Source: Flavonifractor sp. An92
GTDB lineage: Bacteria > Bacillota > Clostridia > Oscillospirales > Oscillospiraceae
Length of the DNA stretch: 64,000 nucleotides
NCBI RefSeq assembly: GCF_002159175.1
Contig: NZ_NFGZ01000010.1
Span: forward strand, 55,211-119,210
Direction: 5' to 3'
Part shown: positions 14,932 to 21,700 of the stretch, piece after piece
How the letters are laid out: the number at the start of each line of letters is the position of its first letter
How positions within the stretch are numbered: position 1 is the stretch's first letter
Notes under the pieces: generated by a model
Database searches by the model: none
The model's input: only the letters and a program-made list of their open reading frames with translations
What the model was told of the DNA's origin: nothing
Position numbers and translations under genes: made by a program

Positions 14932-15816
14932 ATGGGAAAGAAAGAAATTCTGGTCGCGTACGGAGTGCACGTTGACGCCGTTGCCGGTTGGCTCGGCTCC
15001 TATGGCGGTGAGGACTCTCCCACCGACATCTCCCGCGGTATTTTCTCCGGCGAGGTGGGCTCGCCCCGCATCTTGAAGATGCTCCAGAAGTACAACCTGC
15101 CCAGCACCTGGTTCATCCCGGGCCACTCCATCGAGAGCTTCCCCGAGCAGATGAAGGCGGTGGCCGACGCCGGGTGTGAGATCGCCCTCCACGGCTACTC
15201 CCACGAGGACCCCTGCACCATGACCCCCGCCCAGGAGGAGGCGGTGCTGGTCAAGTGTATCGACCTCATCGAGAAGCTCTGCGGCCAGAAGCCGGTGGGC
15301 TATGACGCGCCCTGGTGGCAGTTCTCCCCGGTGACCAACGAGCTGCTGCTCAAGCACGGCATCAAGTACGACAACAGCCAGATGCACAACGACTTCCACC
15401 CCTACTATGTGCGGGTGGGCGACACCTGGACCAAGATCGACTACTCCAAGAACGCCGAGGAGTGGATGAAGCCTCTGGTCCGGGGCACCGAGTCCGACCT
15501 GGTGGAGATCCCCGCCAGCTGGTACCTGGACGACCTGCCTCCCATGATGTTCCAGAAGGCCAGCCCCAACAGCTACGGCTTCGCCAGCCCCCGGGACATC
15601 GGCCAGATGTGGCAGGACCAGTTCGACTACGTCTACCGGGAGTACGACTACGCCGTATTCCCCCTGTGCATCCACCCCGACGTCAGCGGCCATCCCCAGA
15701 ACATCCTGATGAACGAGCGGCTCATCGAGCACATCATGGCCCACGAGGGCGTGCGCTTCGTGACCTACAAGGAAGTGGCGGAGGACTTCGTCAAGCGCTT
15801 CCCCCGCAAGAAGTAA
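14932..15816 (+). CDS. HpPgdA/cyclic imidase-like polysaccharide deacetylase-fold enzyme
   Basis: A 294-aa zinc hydrolase of the NodB/CE4 fold, start ATG behind AAAAGGAG. The metal site is complete: Asp15 in GVHVDA and His87/His91 in ALHGYSHE. Segments such as [33 protein letters not shown] and DDLPPMMF match the family of Helicobacter HP0310 (HpPgdA), which is also the family of Pseudomonas cyclic imide hydrolase, of nearly the same length. No signal peptide is present, which speaks against peptidoglycan as substrate. With an amidase, a CobW-type metallochaperone and an NCS1 permease beside it, I favour opening of a cyclic imide, hydantoin or similar ring. Confidence 0.82.
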   Translation: MGKKEILVAYGVHVDAVAGWLGSYGGEDSPTDISRGIFSGEVGSPRILKMLQKYNLPSTWFIPGHSIESFPEQMKAVADAGCEIALHGYSHEDPCTMTPAQEEAVLVKCIDLIEKLCGQKPVGYDAPWWQFSPVTNELLLKHGIKYDNSQMHNDFHPYYVRVGDTWTKIDYSKNAEEWMKPLVRGTESDLVEIPASWYLDDLPPMMFQKASPNSYGFASPRDIGQMWQDQFDYVYREYDYAVFPLCIHPDVSGHPQNILMNERLIEHIMAHEGVRFVTYKEVAEDFVKRFPRKK

Positions 15817-15843
15817 GAGGGCCTGAGGGAAGGAGTGGTTTCC

Positions 15844-16173
15844 ATGTGCATGGCGTGCAGCCAGATGTTTTCCAGCATCCACTGGAGCGACCGGCAAAAG
15901 ACCGATGAGCGGGGCTTCGTGGACCAGGGTGAGCTGCTGCGCACCCGGCTGATGAAGGTGAAGTTCACCAATCAGGTGCTGGAGTACTACGGCCTGAAGG
16001 TGAGCGGGCGGACCGGCGGCGGCTACACCGTCTCCGACCGGAAGGGCCGCTCCCTGCTGTGCCAGGATTTCGGCGATCTGTGGCCCAAGGCCCAGCAGCT
16101 CAGCGGCCGGACCGTGGACCCGCTGGACCCGGCCCTCATCGCCCACCTGAGCGGGGACGAGGCCAGGGCGTAA
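15844..16173 (+). CDS. Unknown 109-aa protein in the amide/imide cluster
   Basis: ATG at 15844 follows GGAAGGAG; the product begins MCMACSQMFSSIHWSD. It has a CxxC pair at residues 2-5 and one more Cys near the middle (LLCQDFGDLWPKA), and is otherwise mixed alpha/beta with charged surface and no membrane segment. It lies 27 bases after the imidase-like gene and 24 bases before the CobW-type GTPase, so the three are almost certainly cotranscribed. I do not recognise a family. A metal-delivery partner or small accessory subunit is a reasonable guess from the CxxC and the neighbours, but is not shown. Confidence 0.75.
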   Translation: MCMACSQMFSSIHWSDRQKTDERGFVDQGELLRTRLMKVKFTNQVLEYYGLKVSGRTGGGYTVSDRKGRSLLCQDFGDLWPKAQQLSGRTVDPLDPALIAHLSGDEARA

Positions 16174-16197
16174 CCATCGTGAAAGGAGAGGAGAGGC

Positions 16198-17226
16198 ATG
16201 TCGGAGCGCGTTCTGCCCGTGACCATCGTGACCGGCTTTCTGGGCAGCGGCAAGACCACCCTGCTGGGGTACTGGCTGGGCCACCCGGATTTTCAGCACA
16301 CGGCGGTCATCGTCAATGAGTTCGGCAAGGTGGGCCTGGACCACCGGGTCCTCCGCCGCATCGAGGAGAACACCATCCTCCTGGGGGGCGGCTGCGCCTG
16401 CTGCAATGTGCGGGCCGACCTGGTGAAGGAGCTGGCCAACCTCATCAACGCCCGGGACCGGGGGGAGCTGGAGGTGGACCGGGTGGTCATCGAGACCTCC
16501 GGCCTGGCCGATCCGGCGCCCATCCTCTTCTCCATCATGACCGACTCCATGATCCGCCACCACTACCGGGTGGACTATGTGGTCACCTGTCTGGACGGGG
16601 TGAACGGACTGCTCCACCTGGACGGCAGCGCCGAGTCGATCAAGCAGATCGCCGTGGCCGACCGGGTGATCCTGACCAAGACCGACATCGCCGACCCCAA
16701 GGTACTGGCCCGGCTGGAGGGCCGCATCCAGGCCATCAACCCGGCGGCGACGGTGCTGCGGGCGGCCTGCGGGCAGATCGAGCCGGAGGAGGTCTTTGCC
16801 AAGGAGACGGCGGCCCGGCCGGAGCGGCGGAAGCTCCCCCTGCCGGACCAGGGCCACGACCACGGCAGTCACACCACTCAGGTCCACTCCATCTCCATCG
16901 GCTTCACCGAGCCGCTGAACTGGGCGGCCTTCGGCCTGTGGCTCTCGGCGCTGCTGTACGCCCACGGGGAGAACATCTTCCGGGTGAAGGGGCTCATCGA
17001 CACCGGCGCGGAGGGGCCCGTGATGCTCAACGGCGTACAGCATATCATCCACCCGCCCCAGCACCTGGACAGCTGGGGCGAGGAGGAGCGCCGCTCGGAG
17101 ATCGTGTTCATCATGCGGGACATCGAGCCCCGCCGGGTGCTGGAATCTCTGCGGGCGTTCCAATCCATCATCGGCGCGACTGCGCGCATTGAGGAGTTGA
17201 ATCTGGACCCCTACGGCAGCCGCTAG
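16198..17226 (+). CDS. COG0523/CobW-family GTPase, probable metallochaperone
   Basis: A 342-aa G3E-family GTPase. The P-loop GFLGSGKTT spans residues 13-21, the family metal-binding CxCC (GGGCACCN) is at 66-69, the base-recognition motif TKTD is near residue 160, and a His-rich linker GHDHGSH precedes the C-terminal CobW_C domain. Family members hand zinc or another metal to a client enzyme in a GTP-dependent way. Here the natural client is the zinc-site hydrolase two genes upstream. ATG follows AAAGGAGAGGAGAGG. It is part of the same transcript as 14044-18800. Confidence 0.92.
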   Translation: MSERVLPVTIVTGFLGSGKTTLLGYWLGHPDFQHTAVIVNEFGKVGLDHRVLRRIEENTILLGGGCACCNVRADLVKELANLINARDRGELEVDRVVIETSGLADPAPILFSIMTDSMIRHHYRVDYVVTCLDGVNGLLHLDGSAESIKQIAVADRVILTKTDIADPKVLARLEGRIQAINPAATVLRAACGQIEPEEVFAKETAARPERRKLPLPDQGHDHGSHTTQVHSISIGFTEPLNWAAFGLWLSALLYAHGENIFRVKGLIDTGAEGPVMLNGVQHIIHPPQHLDSWGEEERRSEIVFIMRDIEPRRVLESLRAFQSIIGATARIEELNLDPYGSR

Positions 17227-17265
17227 GGGCAGGAACCTGCGAACAAGAGAAAGAGAGGTGTGCAT

Positions 17266-18624
17266 ATGAGCACAGAGGTGGAAAAGAAAACCAACAGCAG
17301 CGGCGACGATTTTCAATACGAACCGGTCCCGGCGTCCCAGCGCAAGACCTGGTATGACCTGACCTTCGTGTGGTTCGGCGCGGCCATGGTGGCCCAGCTC
17401 TACCAGGCCGGCGTCTCGGTGACCATCGGCACGGGCGGCCTGCCCACGGGCCTGCAGTCCATTCTGATCGGCGCCCTTTTCCTGGCGTTTTTCACGGCCC
17501 TCAACGGCTTCATCGGCTACAAGACCCACTGTAACTCGGCACTCTCCTCCCGCTACGCCTACGGCAGTTTGGGCGTGGCCATCCCCGGCTTCCACATCGC
17601 GGACATCGGCTGGTATGTGGTCAACGCCGCCATGTTCTGCTCCATCCTGGTGTCCCTCTTCCCGGCAGTGGACGTCCGGGTGTGGTGCATCCTCATCTCC
17701 ATGCTGTTTATCACCAACAACTATGTTGGCTTCTCCAAAATGGTCATTCTGAACCGCTTTGCCTTCCCGGTGCTGCTCATCACCGGCCTGTACGGCATCT
17801 ACCGCTGCGGCCAGATGCCCGGCGGCTTCGGGGCCATCTGGTCGGCCACCTATCCCCAGACCATGACGGTCAACGCCGGCGTGGCCATGGTCATCGGCAC
17901 CTGGGCGGCGGGCTGCTCCCGCGCGGCGGACTACATGCGCTTTGCCAAGGACGCCAAGAGCTCCTTCATCGCCTCGTTCCTGGGCTTCTTCTTCGGCTTC
18001 TGCCTGTGCATCGTCTGCGGCGCCATCTGGGGTGCGGCCACCGGCACTTCGGTCATCGCCGACACCCTGAGCATGCTGGGCATGGTGGGCCTGGGCGCGC
18101 TGATGTTCTTCCTGCAGAACTGGGCCACCTGTGAGCACAGCTCCTACATCACCTCCACCTCGCTGCCCATCACCATCGAGGTGGTCACCAAGAAGCGGGT
18201 GCCCCGCCGGTTCATCGTGCTGGGCGTGGGCCTGATCGCGGTTTGCATCTCCGGCCTGGACATCCAGAGCTACTATGTGCCGTTCTGTTCCTTCCTGGGC
18301 TACCTGATCCCGCCCATCGCGGCGGTGTCCATCGCGGACTACTTCATCCTGTCCAAGACCAAGTACCACTGGACGGGTCACAAGAACTACTATGACATGG
18401 ACGTCAACTCGGAGGACGTCACCCACCACAAATTCAACTGGGCCACGGTCCCGGCGCTCATCGCCGGTCTGCTGCTGGGCTGGAAGCTGAACTGGGGCAT
18501 CTCCTCGGTCAACGCCTTTGTGGGCACGGTGGTCGTCTATACGGTGGCCAGCCTGATCCTGTACGCCGCGGGCATGCAGAAGAAGGAAGTGGCGCGGAAC
18601 GAGGCGCTGGCTGCGCGTCGCTGA
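17266..18624 (+). CDS. NCS1/CodB-type permease
   Basis: A 452-aa inner-membrane transporter with about 12 transmembrane segments, of the nucleobase:cation symporter-1 family (cytosine permease type). Visible segments include TWYDLTFVWFGAAMVAQLY, SRYAYGSLGVAIPGFHIADI and IPPIAAVSIADYFIL. The N-terminal soluble stretch of about 25 residues is hydrophilic. NCS1 proteins import cytosine, purines, allantoin, hydantoins or related rings. ATG at 17266 is chosen over an earlier GTG for spacing to AGAGAGG. It lies 39 bases after the GTPase gene and 17 bases before a small membrane-protein gene, so import of the pathway's ring substrate is the likely role. Confidence 0.92.
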   Translation: MSTEVEKKTNSSGDDFQYEPVPASQRKTWYDLTFVWFGAAMVAQLYQAGVSVTIGTGGLPTGLQSILIGALFLAFFTALNGFIGYKTHCNSALSSRYAYGSLGVAIPGFHIADIGWYVVNAAMFCSILVSLFPAVDVRVWCILISMLFITNNYVGFSKMVILNRFAFPVLLITGLYGIYRCGQMPGGFGAIWSATYPQTMTVNAGVAMVIGTWAAGCSRAADYMRFAKDAKSSFIASFLGFFFGFCLCIVCGAIWGAATGTSVIADTLSMLGMVGLGALMFFLQNWATCEHSSYITSTSLPITIEVVTKKRVPRRFIVLGVGLIAVCISGLDIQSYYVPFCSFLGYLIPPIAAVSIADYFILSKTKYHWTGHKNYYDMDVNSEDVTHHKFNWATVPALIAGLLLGWKLNWGISSVNAFVGTVVVYTVASLILYAAGMQKKEVARNEALAARR

Positions 18625-18641
18625 GAAGGAGGGAGAAAGAT

Positions 18642-18800
18642 ATGTTGAACTGGATCGTACTGGTAGTCGGACTGGCGCTCATCGGCCTGTTCTGGCATTT
18701 CATCTCTCCGGAGGAGCGGAAGAAGGAGACCCACATCGTGGCCGGCGTGTTCCTGGTGCTGGGCGTGGTGGTCTACTTCCTCCAGTCCACATTCGTGTAA
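18642..18800 (+). CDS. 52-aa two-helix membrane peptide
   Basis: ATG at 18642 follows GGAGGGAGAAAG, a strong ribosome site, 17 bases after the permease stop. The product is MLNWIVLVVGLALIGLFW, a short charged loop SPEERKKET, then a second hydrophobic helix VAGVFLVLGVVVYFL and a short tail. So it has two transmembrane segments with positive charge between them, suggesting both ends face outward. It is the last gene before the cluster terminator. Small two-helix proteins often accompany transporters as accessory subunits. No family recognised. Confidence 0.8.
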   Translation: MLNWIVLVVGLALIGLFWHFISPEERKKETHIVAGVFLVLGVVVYFLQSTFV

Positions 18801-18835
18801 ATGAGGGAATGCGCCCGAACCTCCCCACGGGCGCG

Positions 18836-18890
18836 CAAAAAGGCCCCGATGGCGGGCGGAGCGTTCCGTCCATCATCGGGGCCCTTATTT
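18836..18890. terminator. Convergent terminator at the end of the imide cluster
   Basis: An outer stem GGCCCCGATG (18842-18851) pairs with 18874-18883 around an inner CGGA-GCGT-TCCG hairpin. A-rich sequence lies on the left and CTTATTT on the right. It sits between the 52-aa gene and the convergent regulator gene ending at 18903. Confidence 0.85.
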
Positions 18891-18902
18891 GGAGTGGAGG
18901 GC

Positions 18903-19601
18903 TCAGAGCTCCACGGCGATCTCCCGGCCCAGGCGGGTGTAGACCTGCTTCAGGTGGTCGTACATGGCCTGCTTGGCGGCGGCGGCATTGCGGTCGCAGA
19001 GCGCCTGGTAGATTTTCCGGTGGCAGCCGCAGGCAATCTCCGGCTGGCCCTCGATGTTGCCCACGGCGTCGATCATGTCGACCATGCCGTGCTCGCACAC
19101 CTTGTAGACCGAGCGGAGCACCTCGTTCTGGCTGAAGTCGATGAGCTTGGCGTGGAATCGGGCGTCGTGGCGGCTGCCGCTCTGACCGGCGGCCACGCTC
19201 TGCTCCATGTCCTGCAAGATCTCCTCCAGCTCCTGAAGCTGTTCGGCGGTGATGCGCTTGGCCACCAGGCTGGTGGAGGAGGGCTCCAGGATGAGGCGCA
19301 GTTCCATGATGTCGTCGGTGGTGCGGCTGTCCTGGGCCAGCACCGACATGAGCGGGGAGAGGATGTCGTCCACCGAGACCTCCCGGATGTAGGTCCCGTT
19401 GGTGCGGGACTCCAGGTAACCCACGCTCTCCATGGAGCGGATGGCCTCCCGGATGACGGTACGGCTCACCTGGAAGATCTCAGCCAGCTCTCTCTCCGAG
19501 GGGAGCTTGCTGCCCTGGGGAAATTCTCCGGAGGAGATCGCGTTGACGATCTGATCCATCACTTCTTCGTACAGCTTTTTGCGTTTAATTTGTTGCAGCA
19601 A
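18903..19601 (-). CDS. GntR-family (FadR/FCD subfamily) transcriptional regulator
   Basis: A 232-aa regulator if read from TTG 19601, with a GGGGG motif upstream; other TTG/GTG codons upstream are possible and no ATG fits. The N-terminal winged helix is clear (KLYEEVMDQIVNAISSGEFP, KLPSERELAEIFQVSRTVIRE), followed by an FCD effector domain (MELRLILEPSSTSLVA) with metal-ligand-like His in SRHDARFHAKLI and GCHRKIYQAL. Such proteins usually repress acid or amide catabolism until the substrate binds. It converges on the amide/imide operon and diverges from the C45 gene, so it probably controls both, through TGGTATACCA-type sites. Confidence 0.85.
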   Translation of the reverse strand: MLQQIKRKKLYEEVMDQIVNAISSGEFPQGSKLPSERELAEIFQVSRTVIREAIRSMESVGYLESRTNGTYIREVSVDDILSPLMSVLAQDSRTTDDIMELRLILEPSSTSLVAKRITAEQLQELEEILQDMEQSVAAGQSGSRHDARFHAKLIDFSQNEVLRSVYKVCEHGMVDMIDAVGNIEGQPEIACGCHRKIYQALCDRNAAAAKQAMYDHLKQVYTRLGREIAVEL

Positions 19602-19731
19602 CGGTAATACCCCCGAGAGATTCAATTTAAACGGGAAAGTGTTTCGCACAGAGTGTAATAAAAATATATACCAAACAAGTGGCATTGTCCATACACTTGA
19701 TGAAAATGATGGAAATAAAGGAGGAAGCAGA

Positions 19732-20820
19732 ATGGAGCAGAAGATCGCTTTTCCGGTCCTGGAGCTGTCGGGGACGCCCCGTGAGATCGGCCGGCAGCAC
19801 GGCCGTCTGGCCCGGGAACAGCTGGACGTGAGTATGAGGTGCTACCGCTCCATGTTTGAGGATTATTCCCACATCACCTGGGCGGCGGCCCGGCGCTACG
19901 CCCGGACTTTTCTGGAGCCTATCGGGGACTATGACCCGGAGATTTTGGAGGAGATCCGGGGCGTGGCGGAGGGCTCGGGCTACGATCTGGAGGACATTCT
20001 GGCCCTGAACGTGCGCAGCGAGATCGTGCTGCAATCGGGCCAGCTGAGCCAGGGCTGCACCGCACTGGCCCTCACGCCGCCGGTCACCCGGGGCGGGGAG
20101 ACCTGGCTGGCCCAGAACTGGGACTGGAAGGTGGGCCAACGCCAGGCCTATGTGCTCCTCCACATCCGCCAGCGGCACAAGCCGGACCTGTTCCTCTTCA
20201 CCGAGGCGGGCATCGTGGGCAAGCTGGGCTTCAACAGCGCGGGGGTGGGGGTCTGCCTCAACGCTCTGGGGTCGGACCAGCGGGTGGAGGGCCCCACCGT
20301 GCCCCTCCACATCGTCCTGCGTGGGATTCTGAACAGCGCCACCCTGTCCGACGCCATTCAGAACGTGGGCCGGGTCCACACGGCCTGCTGCGCCAATTTC
20401 CTCACCGCCAGCGGCGAGGGACAGGCCATCTCCATCGAGGCGGGGCCGGGGGATTTCGACGTGCTCTATGCCGAGGAGGGCTGGATCGCCCACACCAACC
20501 ACTTTGTGGCGCCCCGGTGGCAGACCGTCCATGACACGGGAAAAATGGCCTTCCCCGACACCTTCCTGCGGTATGGCCGGGTGCGGCAGCTGCTGCGGGC
20601 GGCGGTGGACCGGGGCCCCGCGGGCTTCCCGGAGATCCAGGACATTTTGCGGGACCACATGGGCTATCCCGACGCCATCTGCCGCCACGAGGACCCCAGC
20701 GAGCCTCCGGAGAAGCGGATGGGCACCGTCTTTTCCATCGCCATGAACCTGACCCGGCGGGAGCTCTATCTCACCGCGGGCAACCCCTGCCAGACGCCCT
20801 ATCTGCGCTGCGGGATGTAA
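19732..20820 (+). CDS. C45 family autoproteolytic acyltransferase/hydrolase
   Basis: A 362-aa Ntn-hydrolase of the acyl-CoA:6-aminopenicillanate acyltransferase (peptidase C45) family. In that family, self-cleavage before an internal Cys frees the N-terminal nucleophile. The expected site is Cys109 in QGCTALAL, followed by AQNWDW and a GVGVCLNAL strand. The N-terminal ELSGTPREIGRQHGRLARE is the usual family start. ATG at 19732 follows GGAGG. It cleaves or forms amide bonds on small molecules; the natural substrate is unknown. It is divergent from the FadR-type regulator with 130 bases between, so I count it as part of the amide/imide region. Confidence 0.85.
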   Translation: MEQKIAFPVLELSGTPREIGRQHGRLAREQLDVSMRCYRSMFEDYSHITWAAARRYARTFLEPIGDYDPEILEEIRGVAEGSGYDLEDILALNVRSEIVLQSGQLSQGCTALALTPPVTRGGETWLAQNWDWKVGQRQAYVLLHIRQRHKPDLFLFTEAGIVGKLGFNSAGVGVCLNALGSDQRVEGPTVPLHIVLRGILNSATLSDAIQNVGRVHTACCANFLTASGEGQAISIEAGPGDFDVLYAEEGWIAHTNHFVAPRWQTVHDTGKMAFPDTFLRYGRVRQLLRAAVDRGPAGFPEIQDILRDHMGYPDAICRHEDPSEPPEKRMGTVFSIAMNLTRRELYLTAGNPCQTPYLRCGM

Positions 20821-20828
20821 AAAAGAGA

Positions 20829-20866
20829 GAGGACGTGGGGCCCTGTCGGGCCGCACGTCCTTTTTT
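20829..20866. terminator. Convergent terminator
   Basis: GGACGTG (20831-20837) pairs with CACGTCC (20854-20860) around a GGGCCC-TGTC-GGGCC inner hairpin. A-rich on the left and TTTTTT on the right, so it serves the C45 gene and the convergent PHP gene. Confidence 0.92.
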
Positions 20867-20867
20867 A

Positions 20868-21599
20868 TTACTTTGCCCGGTTCCGGTGGGCCTCCACAAA
20901 GGCCCGGAACGCGGCGGCATCCCGGTTCATGACCAGCTCCTCGGGGAAGTCCAGCTCCTCGAAGAGGGCCTGGGCGTATTGGTGATTGCCCACGAAGGAG
21001 ACAAAGTGGGCGTCGCTGCCCACCACCACGGGTACGCCCTCCTTCTTGCACAGGCGCAGCATCTCGGCGCAGTGGACCGGGGCGTTGACCCGGAAGCAGC
21101 CGGGGGTGAGGGAGCTGTTGTTCACCTCCAGCAGCACGCCGTGCTCACCGGCGGCCCGGACCAGGGTGGGGTAGTCCAGGGGGTAGCGGCCGTCGTCGGG
21201 GTGGCCGATGATGTTGACATAGGGGCTCTGCATGGCGGTGACCAGGGCGTGGGTGTACCCCTCGGCGTCGCCGCCGGGGGCGATGCACTTGGTGTGCAGG
21301 CTGGCAATGGCCAGGTCCAGCTTCTGGAGCATGGGCTCGTCCAGGTCCACGGTGCCCTGGGTGTCCATGATGTTCAGCTCCGCGCCCACCATCAGGTGTA
21401 CGCCGAAGAGCTCCCGGTCGATGACGCGGGCGTTGGCGAAGTAGTCCCGGTTGGTGGTGCCCTCCATGCCGGGGGCGTGGTCGGTGATACACATGAGCTC
21501 CAGGCCAGCGTCGGCGGCGGCGCGGGCCATCTCCAGAACGGTGCTGTACGCGTGTCCGCTGGCCACGGTGTGAGTGTGACTATCCAGTACAAATTTCAT
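20868..21599 (-). CDS. PHP-domain phosphoesterase (YcdX type)
   Basis: A 243-aa cytoplasmic metal-dependent hydrolase. ATG at 21599 gives the direct family start MKFVLDSHTHTVASGHAYS and has GAGAGGCGAG upstream. Metal ligands appear in DSHTHT, ITDHAPG, VGAELNIMD, ASLHTK, IGHPDDGRY and VVGSDAHFV, as expected for a trinuclear PHP site like YcdX. The family hydrolyses small phosphate esters; the substrate of this branch is not known. It is monocistronic. The gap 21600-21700 before leuA is simple intergenic sequence. Confidence 0.88.
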   Translation of the reverse strand: MKFVLDSHTHTVASGHAYSTVLEMARAAADAGLELMCITDHAPGMEGTTNRDYFANARVIDRELFGVHLMVGAELNIMDTQGTVDLDEPMLQKLDLAIASLHTKCIAPGGDAEGYTHALVTAMQSPYVNIIGHPDDGRYPLDYPTLVRAAGEHGVLLEVNNSSLTPGCFRVNAPVHCAEMLRLCKKEGVPVVVGSDAHFVSFVGNHQYAQALFEELDFPEELVMNRDAAAFRAFVEAHRNRAK

Positions 21600-21660
21600 A
21601 GAATTCTCGCCTCTCATCCATTGTTCCTTCAAATGATACTATATTTGAGGCGGGAATGCA

Positions 21661-21690
21661 AGCCGGGCGGAGCCAACGGCTCCGCCCGGG
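21661..21690 (-). terminator. Probable terminator of leuA
   Basis: A GC stem GGGCGGAGCC (about 21663-21672) pairs with GGCTCCGCCC (21677-21686) around CAAC. The T run on the minus strand is weak (TTGCATT), so it may terminate inefficiently. Confidence 0.55.
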
Positions 21691-21700
21691 GGAGTGGGAA

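Noticed and set aside
14932..15816. Peptidoglycan N-deacetylase as the function of the CE4-fold protein
   Set aside because: No signal peptide or membrane anchor, and the operon partners handle amides, metals and small-ring transport; kept only as an alternative.
14050..18429. Very long open frame on the minus strand opposite the amide/imide cluster
   Set aside because: It is a GC-rich shadow of five well-supported plus-strand genes with catalytic motifs and ribosome sites; its translation is low-complexity and matches no family.
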